Source of the DNA: Corbicula japonica
Taxonomy: Eukaryota > Mollusca > Bivalvia > Venerida > Cyrenidae
NCBI GenBank assembly: GCA_038501625.1
Contig: JAZAYU010000176.1
Location: 310,001-374,000 of the forward strand
Direction of reading: 5' to 3'
DNA: 64,000 bases
Shown here in pieces: positions 25,225 through 37,712 of this stretch (its first letter is position 1; the number at the start of each line of letters is the position of its first letter). Under the pieces are notes generated by a model. It made no database searches, was not told where the DNA came from, and was given only the letters and a program-made list of their open reading frames with translations. The position numbers and the translations under genes are program-made.

Positions 25225-27319
25225 TCATCATCATCATCATCATCATAATAATAATAATATTTGCACATTGGTTTTTGCGTAAAAACATGGACACTGAATC
25301 TGTTTCTTCAAATTGTAGAAATCATCGTTAATGAATATAAGATGATGCTGACGCTTAGAGATATAGATATTATATGCTCAGATAATATAAGTAAATTCGT
25401 TGATAATAAGAAGCTAATATCATTTTTAGTACTGTTAAATCTTAAAAATATAGGATTATTATGAGGAGAATGGAAGAATATTATTAAAAATAAATCTTAA
25501 TTTTTTGCCTGTTGGTCATTTTGGCGGATCATTTTAATAAAAAAACAAACAATATATGTAACATATTAAAAGATGATCGATAAAAATAAAACCCATAAAT
25601 TTATTACTTTTTTCATAATGTTTTGTTTGATGATATGATTACCTTTTCTACCTTAGATCACTTAGATAATGCATAAGCCTGGATGTGCCAGCCTATAAAT
25701 TATTAAGTTGTAATGATATTTCAGAAATACATGCAAGACAATTTACAGTTATTTTAAGGGATTTGAACAATAAAATGAAACATTTAGGTTTAACATAATC
25801 TCCATTTTAAAAGCACGATTTTGCAACAATTCAAACTAAACTTTGATATCTTTAATCTGCAAAATTAACAACAATAAACTGAACAAGAAATACAAACTTA
25901 ATGTTTAATCATGCTTTACTTGCTCCTTAAGCGAAGTTGTGGTGCTTGAACATATCTGGACGTTTAATAAAGCTAAAAGATGATTTTTTTAAGTGGCCAT
26001 GAACCGTAAACACCAGAGTAAGATTGGTAGAACAGAATATTTATTTATTATCACAGAAGTAAATTAACACAACAGAACCGCTAAATGTATTCGACAAAGA
26101 ACTACAAAAACACTCTACTGAAAGGAATAAAAAAACAGTCGTCAGCATTTAACATTGCGTTAAAACAAAATACAGCCTTCATACTTAATTCCTGCGACAA
26201 TTTGGTACAATCTTAAACAACGAGAATCGACCAATTTTGTGATCATTTGGAATATCGTCTCGTTATCCACAAAAAGCATTCAGCTCAGCCCTAACATCGA
26301 ATAAAGTCGCTCTACTGAAAATGTAAAAATATTTGTTGTACTAGAGATTGAGTTAATCACGATATTTGATTATCCCTAAAACTGCGACATTTCGAAGCAA
26401 GCAGCATTAATCTAAGCCATCTCTTAAACTTGTCAGTACACAAAACACTAAAGAAAGAAATTTGGGAGTGAACGGGGGAAGCAAGTCACCTTGAGTCTAT
26501 TCTAGCCTTCGAATGATAATTATTGCATTACACTGTACGCGTCTGTAACTTCAATAACTGACCAAACCGGTTAACAGAAATTGACAGCACACAAAACATT
26601 ACATTTAACTCTGTAATAAATAATTGTTTCATAGATTGATAATAATTGTTCATTTGGGATTCTTTAATTTTCTCATTGAACTACTAAACTTAGGAACAGT
26701 AATTTATACAAACAAGTAAAGGAAAACAGACACAAGAACACACAAGTATTGAATATACTATAATGTTAACATGTTTTTGGAAGAGCAAACGTTTGCAAAG
26801 AATCGCGCAAATTCGAACCTCATTTCATATTTTATATCGTTTTATATCGACAAAAACAAACGATGAAAAATTGCTCGTTGATCGTTACATGTACATACTA
26901 TTACATTGTAATCAGCATTCATTTGATTTACAGGCGTTTTATCATATATTAAATGGATATGGTGCAAACTCAAACAGCTTACATGTCATGAATGTTAAGG
27001 GTTGATCATTAAGCACATGTAAGCGAATATATTCAATGATGTTAGTTTCGGCTTTTGGGCTGATGATATTTGGGTTCTTATGTCAAATAAGGGATTGACT
27101 AACGATATATTAGTACTTTAAAACATAAATCTTTCATCATTCTTATTGTTTACACTGCTGTGTTTATTTTTTGACATTGGTTAAAACTAAGTGGTTTAAA
27201 CATTTCAATCAAATTGCATGTCGGGCATCGTAATTTTAAAATGGTCTCTTTCTTAGAAAAAGAGATAGATTGTTACAAAACGTGATCTGGTATGATTTGA
27301 GCACTTTCTCTATTTTCAG
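24641..27319. other. Unassigned DNA upstream of the receptor exon
   Basis: Except for the TAA microsatellite at 25.2 kb, it holds only AT-rich sequence. No promoter or 5' exon of the receptor could be fixed here. Confidence 0.45.
25180..25258. repeat. (TAA)n/(ATC)n compound microsatellite
   Basis: A run of AATAATAAT is followed by a short ATCATC block and AATAAT again. The Ile/Met-rich minus-strand ORF over it is an artefact. Confidence 0.95.
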
Positions 27320-27673
27320 ACATTGGATTACTGGATGGAGTCAGAGGAACAGACTGCGTTCATAACGTCGGATTGTAGAGAAGTCATTAAACACACAAAC
27401 ATTACGTAAATTACACATTATTTCTTACATTAATGGACATTCGGACGGCTTAAGTTATCCACCAGTACGAAGATTATGTGCATTGTAGGTTTAAAGAGTC
27501 TAAATAGATAACATATTTTCGTGGAACAAGTAAGACAGTGTCATATTTTAAACAGTATCTTTTCTAATGTTGAGTGTTTAAAACTTTAAGCCTTAATGAT
27601 TTTCTTGATGTAACAAATATACAAATTTACAAAACTGTGTGAAAGATATATAGTTGTATTAAGCAAAACAAAG
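27320..27673 (+). other. Probable 5' UTR of the GPCR gene with a short upstream ORF
   Basis: A pyrimidine-rich run ends in TATTTTCAG at 27319, which looks like a splice acceptor. The exon carrying the receptor start would then begin at 27320, with an unseen 5' exon and promoter upstream. An upstream ORF of 24 codons plus stop starts at 27335 and ends at 27409, well before the main ATG. If it lies in the mature message it would be expected to lower initiation at 27674. The acceptor call is inference from a local motif. Confidence 0.4.
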
Positions 27674-27870
27674 ATGAACACTTCCAATCAAACCAATATA
27701 TCGGCTATAAACCAACTGTCGGCACATGGGGGAGTGAATATTGCCGTTCAAGTCCAGATATGTCTATACCACTATGTGCTCCCCATCATCGTGTTTGTGG
27801 GATTGATCGGAAATATCACATCTATAGTGGTAATCGTGGTTGACAAGCAGATGAGAAATGTGTCCTCAAG
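27674..27870 (+). CDS. Class A GPCR, first coding exon (N-terminus and TM1)
   Basis: This exon encodes the start of a rhodopsin-like G-protein-coupled receptor, a seven-helix plasma-membrane receptor. The 65 complete codons begin with a short extracellular tail carrying three N-glycosylation sequons (N2-T-S, N5-Q-T, N8-I-S). A hydrophobic helix follows at about residues 33-56 and contains the TM1 signature G46-N47. After it comes the basic first intracellular loop, K-Q-M-R-N-V-S-S. The ATG at 27674 follows AAAG and is the only start that gives this topology. The exon ends in a consensus donor, AAG|GTGAGT, at 27870/27871, after two bases of a codon. Exon 2 at 50815 supplies the missing base (AG+T = Ser) and continues directly into TM2, which confirms the pairing. 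The hydrophobic pattern suits a neuropeptide-type receptor, but I cannot name the subfamily or ligand. Confidence 0.85.
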
Positions 27871-28087
27871 GTGAGTACCGCTCTCTATCTCGCAATTGTT
27901 TTTAGAATCTATTTTTACTGATTCCCGATCCCGTGCATCGTTTGAATACAGTCACAATGCACGACTTGGAGACCTGTTTTACTGTTCTTCTATCTGTAAT
28001 TTACTATTGTCGTGTCTCAAGTTGACCTTTTGAAATTTTGAAGTTAGTCTTTAAAACTTTCAACCATCAATTACTGTTAAGAAAACA

Positions 28088-28089
28088 TG

Positions 28090-28144
<55 letters not shown>

Positions 28145-28150
28145 ACAACA

Positions 28151-28206
<56 letters not shown>
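28088..28206. repeat. (CAT)n microsatellite in intron 1
   Basis: Two CAT/ATC blocks are separated by CAACAACACA, about 220 bp after the exon 1 donor. The polyhistidine and polymethionine ORFs across it are artefacts. Confidence 0.95.
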
Positions 28207-29033
28207 CCATCATCGGTGGCGTTGTCATGGTCATAATTCTTCTCCTCGTCGTCGTGATAACTAACGTATCATAATTCATAATAAACGTAAGAGATAATCT
28301 TAAAATGTATTCTGTACTTAAAAACTTAAAAATGATATTATCATTTTGCTCAATAAAAAAGAAACCTGACATATTCGACATATTTTTTATGAATCAAGTT
28401 GACCATTTATGGGTATTATGGTTGAAATTTAAAATTAACGTGTTTTGAACATGTGTGTATTTGTTGGTATTTCTGGTGCATGAAAGAACGTTTAGCCGAA
28501 GTTTTTATTAAAGGGCATGATGAATTCATTAAGTTTATGTATCTCATAGTTTTATAAAGTTATGAAGTGTCAGGTTTCTTTTTTATTGAGTATATATGGT
28601 CAATTGTATATAAAATTTTCTGTTTTTATTCGGTTGCAGTTTTCCAGCTGTGTTCGATTTATCAATTGTAGCCACGGTTACAATTTCAATTACTATATTT
28701 TAGTGCTGCCACATATTCAACAAACAACAATATGTGTAAATTAATTAACCTTTTATCTGCGCAAATATTCATTTTATTATAAAAGGGATTTTAATAAAAT
28801 ACACACATCAACCATTTACCAATTAGAATATACAGAAATGTGACGTGTGAATAAAGAAGAGGTCACTGTCAAACAACAAACCTTTGTTGGGATGATAACA
28901 TATTGTATTGATTTAATACAAATATCCGCTTCGTTGTGTCAAAACTGTTGCCTTAATTTAAGTGTCAGAACGCTAACTAATAGATTAAGGTCGCATCTGA
29001 TTCATTCCACCTATCTTTATTATTTTAGAAGCA
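28207..29033. other. Unassigned intron DNA
   Basis: AT-rich. Nothing recognised. Confidence 0.5.
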
Positions 29034-29684
29034 TGATGATAACGCATATAAGGGCTATCCGATCAACCTTTTTGGGATTGTCCCGTAAAGCTCAATTGCT
29101 TACATCGTCGGAATTGCAGGGCTAGGCGCTGTCGCCGCGACGGTGCGAGTTCGCTCCAAGATAGAGTCAATATCATTTGAAATTCACAGAAGCGCTTTTT
29201 GTGCAGTGTGGCGGTCGTAAAAGTCTCCCCGTACATATGTGAGTACGGTTATCAGTAAAATAACCCGTTACCGATGTCGTGAAGTGATGTTAACATATAT
29301 CAGGGCTATCCAATCAAATTTGTTTTGGTGGTTGTCCCGGTTAGCTCAATTGGTTGACTTATCGAAATTGCAGGGCTAGGCGCTGTCGCCGTGACGGTGC
29401 GGGTTTGCTCCCAGATAGAGGCAATATCATTTAATTTCACAGTAGCGCTTTTGTGCAGTTTGGCGGCCGTTAAAGTCTCCCCGTACATAAAGTCAGTACT
29501 GTTATCAGTAAAATAACCCTTTACAGATGTCGTGCAGTGATGATAACGTATATCCGGGCTATCAGATCAACCTTTTTTGGGATTTTCCCGGTTAGCTCAA
29601 TTGGTTGCGTAGTCGGAATTGCAGGGCTAGACGCTGTCGCAATGACGCTGCGGGTTCGCTTCCAGGCAGAGCCAATATTATTTG
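29034..29684 (+). repeat. Head-to-tail trimer of the tRNA-like repeat, subfamily B
   Basis: Three A/B-box segments occur in tandem with a period of ~252 bp, the first unit truncated at its 5' side. Subfamily B marks are GTGATGATAACG and GAGGCAATATCATTT. The units differ from one another more than those of the 52.7-kb dimer. They lie in intron 1, in the same direction as the receptor gene. Confidence 0.85.
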
Positions 29685-30371
29685 AAAAGTATTTAGGAAA
29701 AATAATCACATTAATAAATAATTCTATTAATAAATAATTTTCTTGATCACTTATTGAAATCATAAAGAAGATTATAAATACAGTCTTTTACAGAAGTAAA
29801 AACAAATATCAAAACAGCAACAGGCGGCAGAGTCGTAAAATACAATCAGACTAATATGATGAAACAGGTTGTAAATGGTTTCTACCGTTTCATATTTAGC
29901 TCTTCGATGACATGTGTCATGATACGTTTCGCACATTACAAGTATCTTGTTTATTTAATAAGCAAATAGGCCAGACAAAAACACTCACATTTCAGAAATT
30001 CGACCGATCAGAGCCGTATAAATGGACAGTGACTGTAATTCTGTCGTTGTTAATGTTGTATATGGAACGCATGAGTAATTTTTTAGACACTGCGTATCAA
30101 TTCATCAGAATACAAAGACAAACAAATATACATTACATATGGTATATGTCTACATTGGTTATGTTTTCCATGCGAAAATTAAATAACAGTATTATCAATC
30201 AAGTTAAACTTTCAATAGGTCTTTTAAAAACCTTTGAAAAAGAGGATATTTTGTCTCTTTATATTTAATTTCCATAACGTAATTTTGCAAGTGTTATCCG
30301 TGCAGTTCAACAAAAAGACAAGTTTGACTTAACATTCTTCAATGTTGTCACTTGTATAGTTTTGTTGCTTA
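29685..30371. other. Unassigned intron DNA
   Basis: A 118-codon frame at 29912-30268 has no recognisable domain, so I do not call it a gene. Confidence 0.45.
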
Positions 30372-32195
30372 CGCTTAGATAGATATGTTAATCAATCGGC
30401 ATTGAGAACGCTTAGAAAGATGGGTTAATCAGCCGGCATTGAGATCGCTGAGATAGATGGGTTATCAGCCGGCATTGAGAACGCTGAGATAGATGGGTTA
30501 ATCAGCAGGTATTGAGAGCGATGAGATAGATGGGTAAAACAGCCGGAATTGAGAGCGCTGAGATAGATGGGTAAATCAGCCGATATTGAGAGCGCTGAGA
30601 TAGATAGGTTAATCAGCCGGCATTGAGAGCGCTGACATAGATGGGTAAATAAGCCGGCATTGAGATCGCTGAGAAAGATTTGTTAATCAGTCGGCATTGA
30701 GAGCGCTGAGGTAGATGGGTAAATCAGCCGGCATTCAGAGCGCTGAGATAGATGGGTTAATCAGCCGACATTGAGAGCGCTGAGATAGATGGGTTGATCA
30801 GCCGACATTGAGAGCACTGAGATAGATGGGTAAATTAGCCGGCATTGAGAGCACTGAGATAGATGGGTAAATCAGCCGGCATTGAGAGCGCTGAGATAGA
30901 TTAGTTAATCAGTCGGCATTGAGAGCGCTGAGATAGATAGGTAAATCAGCCGGCATTGAGAACGCTGAGAAAGATGGGTTAATCAGCCGGCATTGAGTGC
31001 GCTGAGATAGATGGGCAAATCAGCCGGCATTGAGAGCGCTGAGATAGATGGGTTAATCAGTCGACATTGAGAGCGCTGAGATAGATGGGTTGATCAGCCG
31101 ACATTGAGAGCACTGAGATAGATTGCTAAATCAGCCGGCATTGAGAGCACTGAGATAGATGGGTAAATCAGCCGGCATTGAGAGCGCTGAGATAGATTTG
31201 TTAATCAGTCGGCATTGAGAGCGCTGAGATAGATGGGTAAATCAGCCGGCATTGAGAACGCTGAGAAAGATGGGTTAATCAGCCGGCATTGAGAGCGCTG
31301 AGATAGATGGGTAAATCAGCCGGCATTGAGAGCGCTGAGAAAGATGGGTTAATCAGCCGACATTGAGAGCGCTGAGATAGATGGGCAAATCAGCCGGCAT
31401 TTAGAGCGCTGAGATAGATGGATAAATCAGCCGGCATTGAGATCGCTGAGATAGATGGGTAAATCAGCCGGCATTGAGAACGCTGAGATAGATGGATTAA
31501 TTAGCCGACATTGAGAGCGCTGAGATAGATGGGTAAATTAGCCGGCATTGAGAGCGCTGAGATAGATGGGTTAATCAGCCGGCATTGAGAACGCCGAGAT
31601 AGATGGGATAATCAGCCGCCATTGAGATCGCTGAGATAGATGGGTTAATCAACCGACATTTAGAGCGCTGAGATAGATGGGATAATAAGCTGGCATTGAG
31701 ATCGCTGAGATAGATGGGATAATCAGCCGGCATTGAGATCGCTGAGATAGATGGGTTAATCAACCGAAATTGAGAGCGCTGAGATAGATGGGATAATCAG
31801 CCGGCATTGAGATCGCTGAGATAGATGGGATAATCAGCCGGCATTGAGAACGCCGAGATAGATGGGTTAATCAGCCGGCATTGAGAACGCCGAGATAGAT
31901 GGGTTAATCAACCGACATTGAGAGCGATGAGATAGATGGGATAATCAGCCGGCATTGAGATCGCTGAGATAAATGGGATAATAAGCCGGCATTGAGAACG
32001 CTGAGATAGATGGGATAATCAGCCGGCATTGAGATCGCTGAGATAGATAGGATAATCAGCCGGCGTTGAGATCGCTGAGATAGATCGGATAATCAGCCGG
32101 CATTGAGATCGCTGAGATAGATGGGATAATCAGCCGGCATTGATAGCGCTGAGATAGATGGGTTATCAGCCGGCATTGAGAGCGCTGAGATGGTT
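30372..32195. repeat. 37-bp minisatellite, about 49 units
   Basis: Head-to-tail units have the core GAGATAGATGGG, then TAAATCAGCC or TTAATCAGCC, then GGCATTGAGAGCGCT. Units vary at a few recurrent positions (TTAATC/TAAATC/ATAATC; GAGAGC/GAGAAC/GAGATC). Variant order repeats with a 296-bp (8-unit) period between 30791 and about 31330. The last third (31580-32160) is dominated by the GGGATAATC variant. One unit-like copy and the array's right flank are also found in the Penelope-like tail at 47459-47560. Confidence 0.95.
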
Positions 32196-33067
32196 TTCAC
32201 GAGTAACGAGGGGAAATTAAAATATATTACAAATCTATGTAAAATGCTCTAGGATTTATTTGATGAAAAAACTTTCTGACAAGTTTTTACACACGATATT
32301 AGAAATCTGATAACATCTTTAACAATCAATTTCAATTTATTAAAGCATTCGTGCTATATTAGTAAATTTGTCGGCAATCCAAGAAAAAAAGATTAAAACA
32401 TAACGGCTAATGATTTTTAATAAAATCATCAGTGATATAAACGAAACGTGCAGCAACCTTCCGGTAAACTCTGACAGATTCGAGAAACGTATATTCTTGT
32501 TAATTCTTAATGCACTATATATTATGAAGTTTAAATATGTTACCAACTCTCAATATTTCATAACAAGTCCTTCTATAGGACATATAGAAATGTCTCATTT
32601 ATGGCTGTTTAATATTTATGTTGAAATCAAAAATTACTTGGCAATATTACCGCATGTTTCATTCATATTCCTCAATTTGATTATTCTACAAAAACACCAT
32701 TACCACCAGTTTTATTATCACATTATTAAATATTCCTTTCAATATTTCAATTGGTTTTCTGAAATTTAAATTAATGTTACAGTTATAAAATGATTTTATT
32801 ACCATTACTAAACTGACAAAAGAAAAAAGAATATTAAAACTTGTCTCAAATTGTATAATATCTCTGCACATCACATTTTCTGAGATCTTAATTTAATACA
32901 AAAGTCGTCATACGAGGCAAACTGCATATCAGTCATTCAGAATTTCATTATAGCAGAAACTGAAACACATTAAAATAACTATGAGATGATTGGGATTATC
33001 TTGGCCGGCGCGTGCCTATGCGGTTCCGCATTTATATTCGTTTGTCAAGAACCGTGTGTTTTGCATT
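32196..33067. other. Unassigned intron DNA
   Basis: The first ~25 bp still match the Penelope-like tail. The rest is AT-rich with a 119-codon frame (32410-32769) lacking any motif. Confidence 0.45.
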
Positions 33068-33635
33068 CGTGACATATACCGAGCAAAAATGAAAACTTAC
33101 CCCCATTTTAATTCAAAACTTTTGTGCAGTGATGCTTTATTTTATCCTTAATTTATTTTTGGGTATTTGCATATATCTTGACATATGATTAAGTGGGAAG
33201 ACGATGTTATGTTTCCGCAGAGGTCAAGGCTATCTCCCCTTTACTATATAATGATGAGATCGATATTTATTTACATTTAAGTCTTAAACAGATTATTTGA
33301 CAGTCAGATTTATAAGTGTATGGGATTTCAGACGGAAAAACGCAAAAGTTAAAGTCTACTGATACAAAGAAATGAGAAACAATTACTTAAATATCATTGT
33401 GTGTAAATTACCTCCCTTTAAATTAACGAAAGAACACCCTCCAACTCTTTATTTCCCGCTCCCTAATTAGTTTTTTTATTTTTTTAATTGATAAGCCCTG
33501 TACCGATAACTGCCAAGATGAACATTTTACTGATTATATTTCCTCAGATATTTGCATTCACTGGCATCATTATGTAAGAGGTGTTTCGATTGTTATTTTG
33601 TCAAGTTTTCATTTTGGCTCACTATATATTTAATG
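33068..33635 (+). repeat. ~550-bp two-copy repeat, copy 2 (in intron 1)
   Basis: Partner of the copy at 22.4 kb, about 10.6 kb away, with scattered substitutions and small indels. Both begin close to ATACCGRGCAAAAATGAAA. Confidence 0.8.
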
Positions 33636-34039
33636 TATATCACAGTTAATAAAAATGTTATTTTATTTTTATTAATAATCTCTTATATAATTTTTGTCTC
33701 AAACATTCGTTCTGTATTTGGACTGAAGAACGAACTTTCTATTTACTACTTCTAAGAGAGTATGACCTATTGAATTCGTTCTGTAAAATGTAACATAATT
33801 TCAGATATTAGACAAATGTAACATGATTACACATATAAGAAGAGAACCGTTTTTTGGGTGGGTATGGCGGGCAGGGGATCGAAACCTCGAATATTGGCTA
33901 GTAAAGAAGTCATAAATAAAAAACTGCGTCTTTTTTTATTTTAGAACTTTTGGCGGCTGACTCCATTTATTTGTCAATCAACAATATACATACATACAAT
34001 ATACAATATAAGCCTCCTAATTGTATCAGGGAATCGAAT

Positions 34040-34545
34040 ATATATAGAATATTATAACAGTATGCATTATGTAGGTTCGTATTTTTCGAGTTGGCTATGT
34101 AAACAATATCGCGCGAGACCCAAGGTCGAGCGTTATGTGGTTACATACGCAACGAGAAATAATACGAACCTACAGAATGCATACTCTTATAATGTTCCTT
34201 TTATGAAAAAACCCTTCTCGCTCAAAACTAATTTAAATAAACTAAACAACAAAATTTTAGTCAAAAATGTGGTTTACATAATAGCAGAAATAAAAATAGT
34301 AATGCGATAGTAAATTTATGAATGGCGTAGAAAATTTATGAATGGCGTAAACAATACCGTAACGTTTGTAAAACTGCAACGGAAATTTCCTATTTTGGAG
34401 TTCGTCATGTGCCGGAAAATTACGACAACCTAGTGTGACGTAGTATATGACGTCACATAGAACACGGGAAGCTGGATATTGTTTGATAGGGAATTTCTAA
34501 TCTGACGAGTTGTATCAATTTTGCCGATTAACGATGCACTATGCT
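34040..34545 (-). repeat. CRE-containing foldback repeat, uninterrupted copy
   Basis: This is the empty-site version of the 59.7-kb copy, in the opposite direction. One end is a hairpin (AGTATGCATTATGTAGGTTC at 34060 versus GAACCTACAGAATGCATACT at 34185). The middle has paired AAATTTATGAATGGCGTA blocks. The other end has GTGACGTAGTATATGACGTC, where the 59.7-kb copy carries mariner. The 82-codon ORF here is not a gene. Confidence 0.8.
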
Positions 34546-35221
34546 ATTTAAAATCATTCATGGGTATATATATACAATAAATACTCGAATCAAGAACATG
34601 TCTGTGGTTACTAGAATTTAAATCTAGTTGTATTGAAGAACTGTGCTATTCGAAAATAAACAAAGGTCAAGCTGGTGACTTTTAATGACATGCAAATATG
34701 AAATATTTTGAAAATTGATAAAACAAGTGGTTTATTATTTCGGATTATCGATTAGATTAGGATCAACGATTGTCTTTGGCTGTTAACTTAAGTAGAAATA
34801 GGTTGTTATAAGAATGGATTCTTAACATGAAAATCTCTCACCCTAATTTCATGAATCTCTTTCTGAACTGTGTTAATTTGTAGTCTGCTGCATTAATTTG
34901 GCAGGGGAATAGACGGTTCAATTATGGAGACACAGTTATGGGACTTTATTTATTGAATTTGCAGAACAATTTACATATTTTGTTTTCAAAGGCAATTTTA
35001 AAGATTAGGGTAAGTAAGTTAGTATTTGTATATTCTTAATACTAGTTTCTTTATTTCTTATTTAAGATTCCCATTCATTTGGTCTATTGCTGATCAGTCT
35101 ATGTAATTAGACTTCGAATGTGTTTTTAATTCGAAATAATGATCCTATGGCGAGCTTGAAAACAAAACAGACAATTAAACAACGTTATGATTTAGATGTT
35201 TGTAGAATATACTAGCGTATA

Positions 35222-35352
35222 CAAATAAATAAAAAGGGAACTTTGAAATCCATCGAACACGACAAATCTGGAAATATTGCAGGCTCTGTTTGGTTGAGCT
35301 TGTTAGTGGAAATTAATTAAAATGCATATTACTACCCACGCCAACTAGCCCC
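35222..35352 (-). repeat. ~130-bp interspersed repeat, copy 2
   Basis: It holds GAACACGACAAATCTGG and TGCATATTACTACCCACGCC, the reverse of the 8.7-kb copy. The middle is more diverged. Confidence 0.65.
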
Positions 35353-36925
35353 GGATTGACCGCAACTCAATATTTACACCAATGCACAGTACAATTTTGA
35401 TCCATCCCAAGCGATAGAATGCATATGACGGTGAACATGTAACCTTCAATGCGTTTTTTTTTTCAGATTAATACCATTCCATGTTTAGCGGCTTATAGTC
35501 TCCAGACAAATGAATGGGTTTGCCCTAAACGAGAAAGCAATGGGCGGAACTAAACAGAATGAAATTTTGACAGGGGATCTGAGAATATAAATCCTGCATA
35601 TCACATTCACAGACAACGCCAGAGGCAAAATTTAAAATGCAGGAAATATATCCTTGGGGTAATTGAACAATTTCCAAAACTACCAAGGCTGGGATATTGA
35701 AACCATCCGATTCATTTAAACTAGCCGAAGTATTAAAACAAAAGAAACTTTAAAAGTAGTATTTTATAGTACATAAATATCGTGCTCAATGACCTTCAAA
35801 GGACGTAAGATATAAGATATATTATATTATCTTTAAGTAACTTTATAACGCAGCGTTAACAGCTGAAAAGACACACAAACAAGTTTCATAGAAATTTATG
35901 ACACGTAACAACTTTATTGTTTAAATTTATGCATGTTGTCATGTGTGCTGTACTTGTCAAAAATTCTGAAGCACACTTTTCAATTAAGTGTATTGTAAAG
36001 AAAAATTATCTGATTAAAAATCAGAGGCTCGTGGTGTAAAGTATCATCAAACAATAACGATTAATTGCAAATCGTGCGTTTGTTTTATTCATTTCGCAAT
36101 CCACCACGTTATACGCCATTTCTGTGAAGTCCCCGTGCTGCAGTCAAAATGATAATATTTACAACCGATTTAATTTTTTTCGTGTAAAGCGATACCAGAC
36201 AACCTAAAACACATTAAGTTACATGTTGTAACTGTGGAACGTTTGACGTTCAAAGCGTGAACTTGTCGTATAAATGATCACAACTAGTAATTCTGATAGG
36301 AATAACTGTTTTAAAATATGATGTTATTTGTAAATGCAGAGTAAATACCTCATTTCTAAAGTTTAAAAAAATAACAAAAGATAGAATGTTATTTTTTCCC
36401 AAATTTATAACGTTGCTTATGCTAGACGTTGACTTAACTCTGTTCCGTCATTAAATACTTGACGTACGTATAGACATAAAATGAAACATGCTTAGAACAC
36501 ATGCGTTTGAAAAGTATCTTTTGGATGTCCTTGGGATCGATAGAACTCAGCCGTATCTTGACTGTTTTCCGTTGTCATTTTCAATATTATTAATGTTCTT
36601 GCGAATGATATAAGCTCATCCTTATCTAGATCACAAGACATCGGTCGTTGTCATGCAAAATGGATATTGATAACTGTGGAGCCGAAGGGTATCAGAAGAA
36701 ACTGAAATCAGATAATAGACCATTTATATAACGGATACTGTCAAATTTAGCAAATCTCTTTTAGTAATTATTATTATCTATGGAGGAGTTTCCTAAAAGA
36801 TTATTACCAGAGATTAGGTGACCGGTTATTTTGTGACATTGTCAAACGGAGATAAAGTTCTACGCAATGGAATTCATTGAATAAAAGATGAACGATTGGG
36901 TTCTGGGTCGGAACTCGGAAGCCGG

Positions 36926-37075
36926 ATTTTCTTGCTTACCGGATCAGGTCATCCGGTGTTTTCATCCGTGTAGGAAATTTCGATCCTACACCCCCCATGT
37001 AGAATGAGTCACGTGAGTGACGTCACGTCTTCAAGTATCTGACGTAATATATTCAAGTTAGTGACGTCATTTATA
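36926..37075 (+). repeat. Interspersed repeat with CRE-like sites, copy 1
   Basis: The first 90 bp match 46110-46199: ATCAGGTCATCCGGTGTTTT and CTACACCCCCCATGTAGAAT, then GAGTCACG. This is followed by TGACGTCACG and later GTGACGTCAT. Confidence 0.7.
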
Positions 37076-37621
37076 AAAAACTATGCTTTAACGTCAATAT
37101 TTCAGCATAATGAAAATAAATAAGTTTGTATACTTACACAGAAATGTTATAAATAATAAAAGGTAGGCAAGAAAAAGTACCTTGCATGAGACATTCGGTA
37201 AAGATAGAAAAAACTGTCACCTCGGGTGAACTACACATACACATACACACCGATTTGTGATAAGGAAAAGCAATCCCTGAAATGCAAAATTTGTGAAGTG
37301 AAATCCTCCAACCCCCAAATTAATGAAAAACATTCTATCGGTATCTGATTGCTAGTTCTCATCTAGGAATCGAACGTCAAAAGTCAGACCTTCCAAACTA
37401 AATGAAATTATCTCATATGTAATTATTATCTGTATTTCTAAAATTAGAAAATATCATCGATACATTGACTGGCGCTCTTGATGTTGTGTATTTAATTTGA
37501 TTACTTCATAGATATAGCGCTTTGAGGCAATATCTATATGACAGAGTTATAAAAATCGTAATTTCTTGACGTTCACATCTAGAATTCTGTTAAAACTGAT
37601 GCGATGTAATACTAGAGGATA
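37076..37621. other. Unassigned intron DNA
   Basis: Nothing recognised before the foldback at 37.6 kb. Confidence 0.45.
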
Positions 37622-37712
37622 ATACACGGATGAGCGAGACCGTGGCGTTATAACCGGCTCGATAAGAGATTAACGGCCCGAGGACTGCATGCCCCGTCAG
37701 CCGTGTATCAAC
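37622..37712. repeat. Short foldback repeat (~90 bp)
   Basis: Ends GATAATACACGGATGAGCG and, inverted, GATACACGGCTGACGGGG enclose the GC-rich GGCTCGATAAGAGATTAACG with CGAGG. It lies directly before the 35-bp minisatellite. Confidence 0.5.

Larger units (their letters stand above)
33636..36925. other. Intron DNA between named repeats
   Basis: Outside the foldback repeat at 34.1 kb and the 130-bp repeat at 35.2 kb I see no gene or structure. Confidence 0.45.

Noticed and set aside
29912..30268. 118-codon ORF as a gene
   Set aside because: No domain, no splice context, A/T-driven composition. ORFs of this size are expected by chance in 64 kb.
32410..32769. 119-codon ORF as a membrane protein
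   Set aside because: The hydrophobic look comes from AT-rich codons; no recognisable family and no supporting context.
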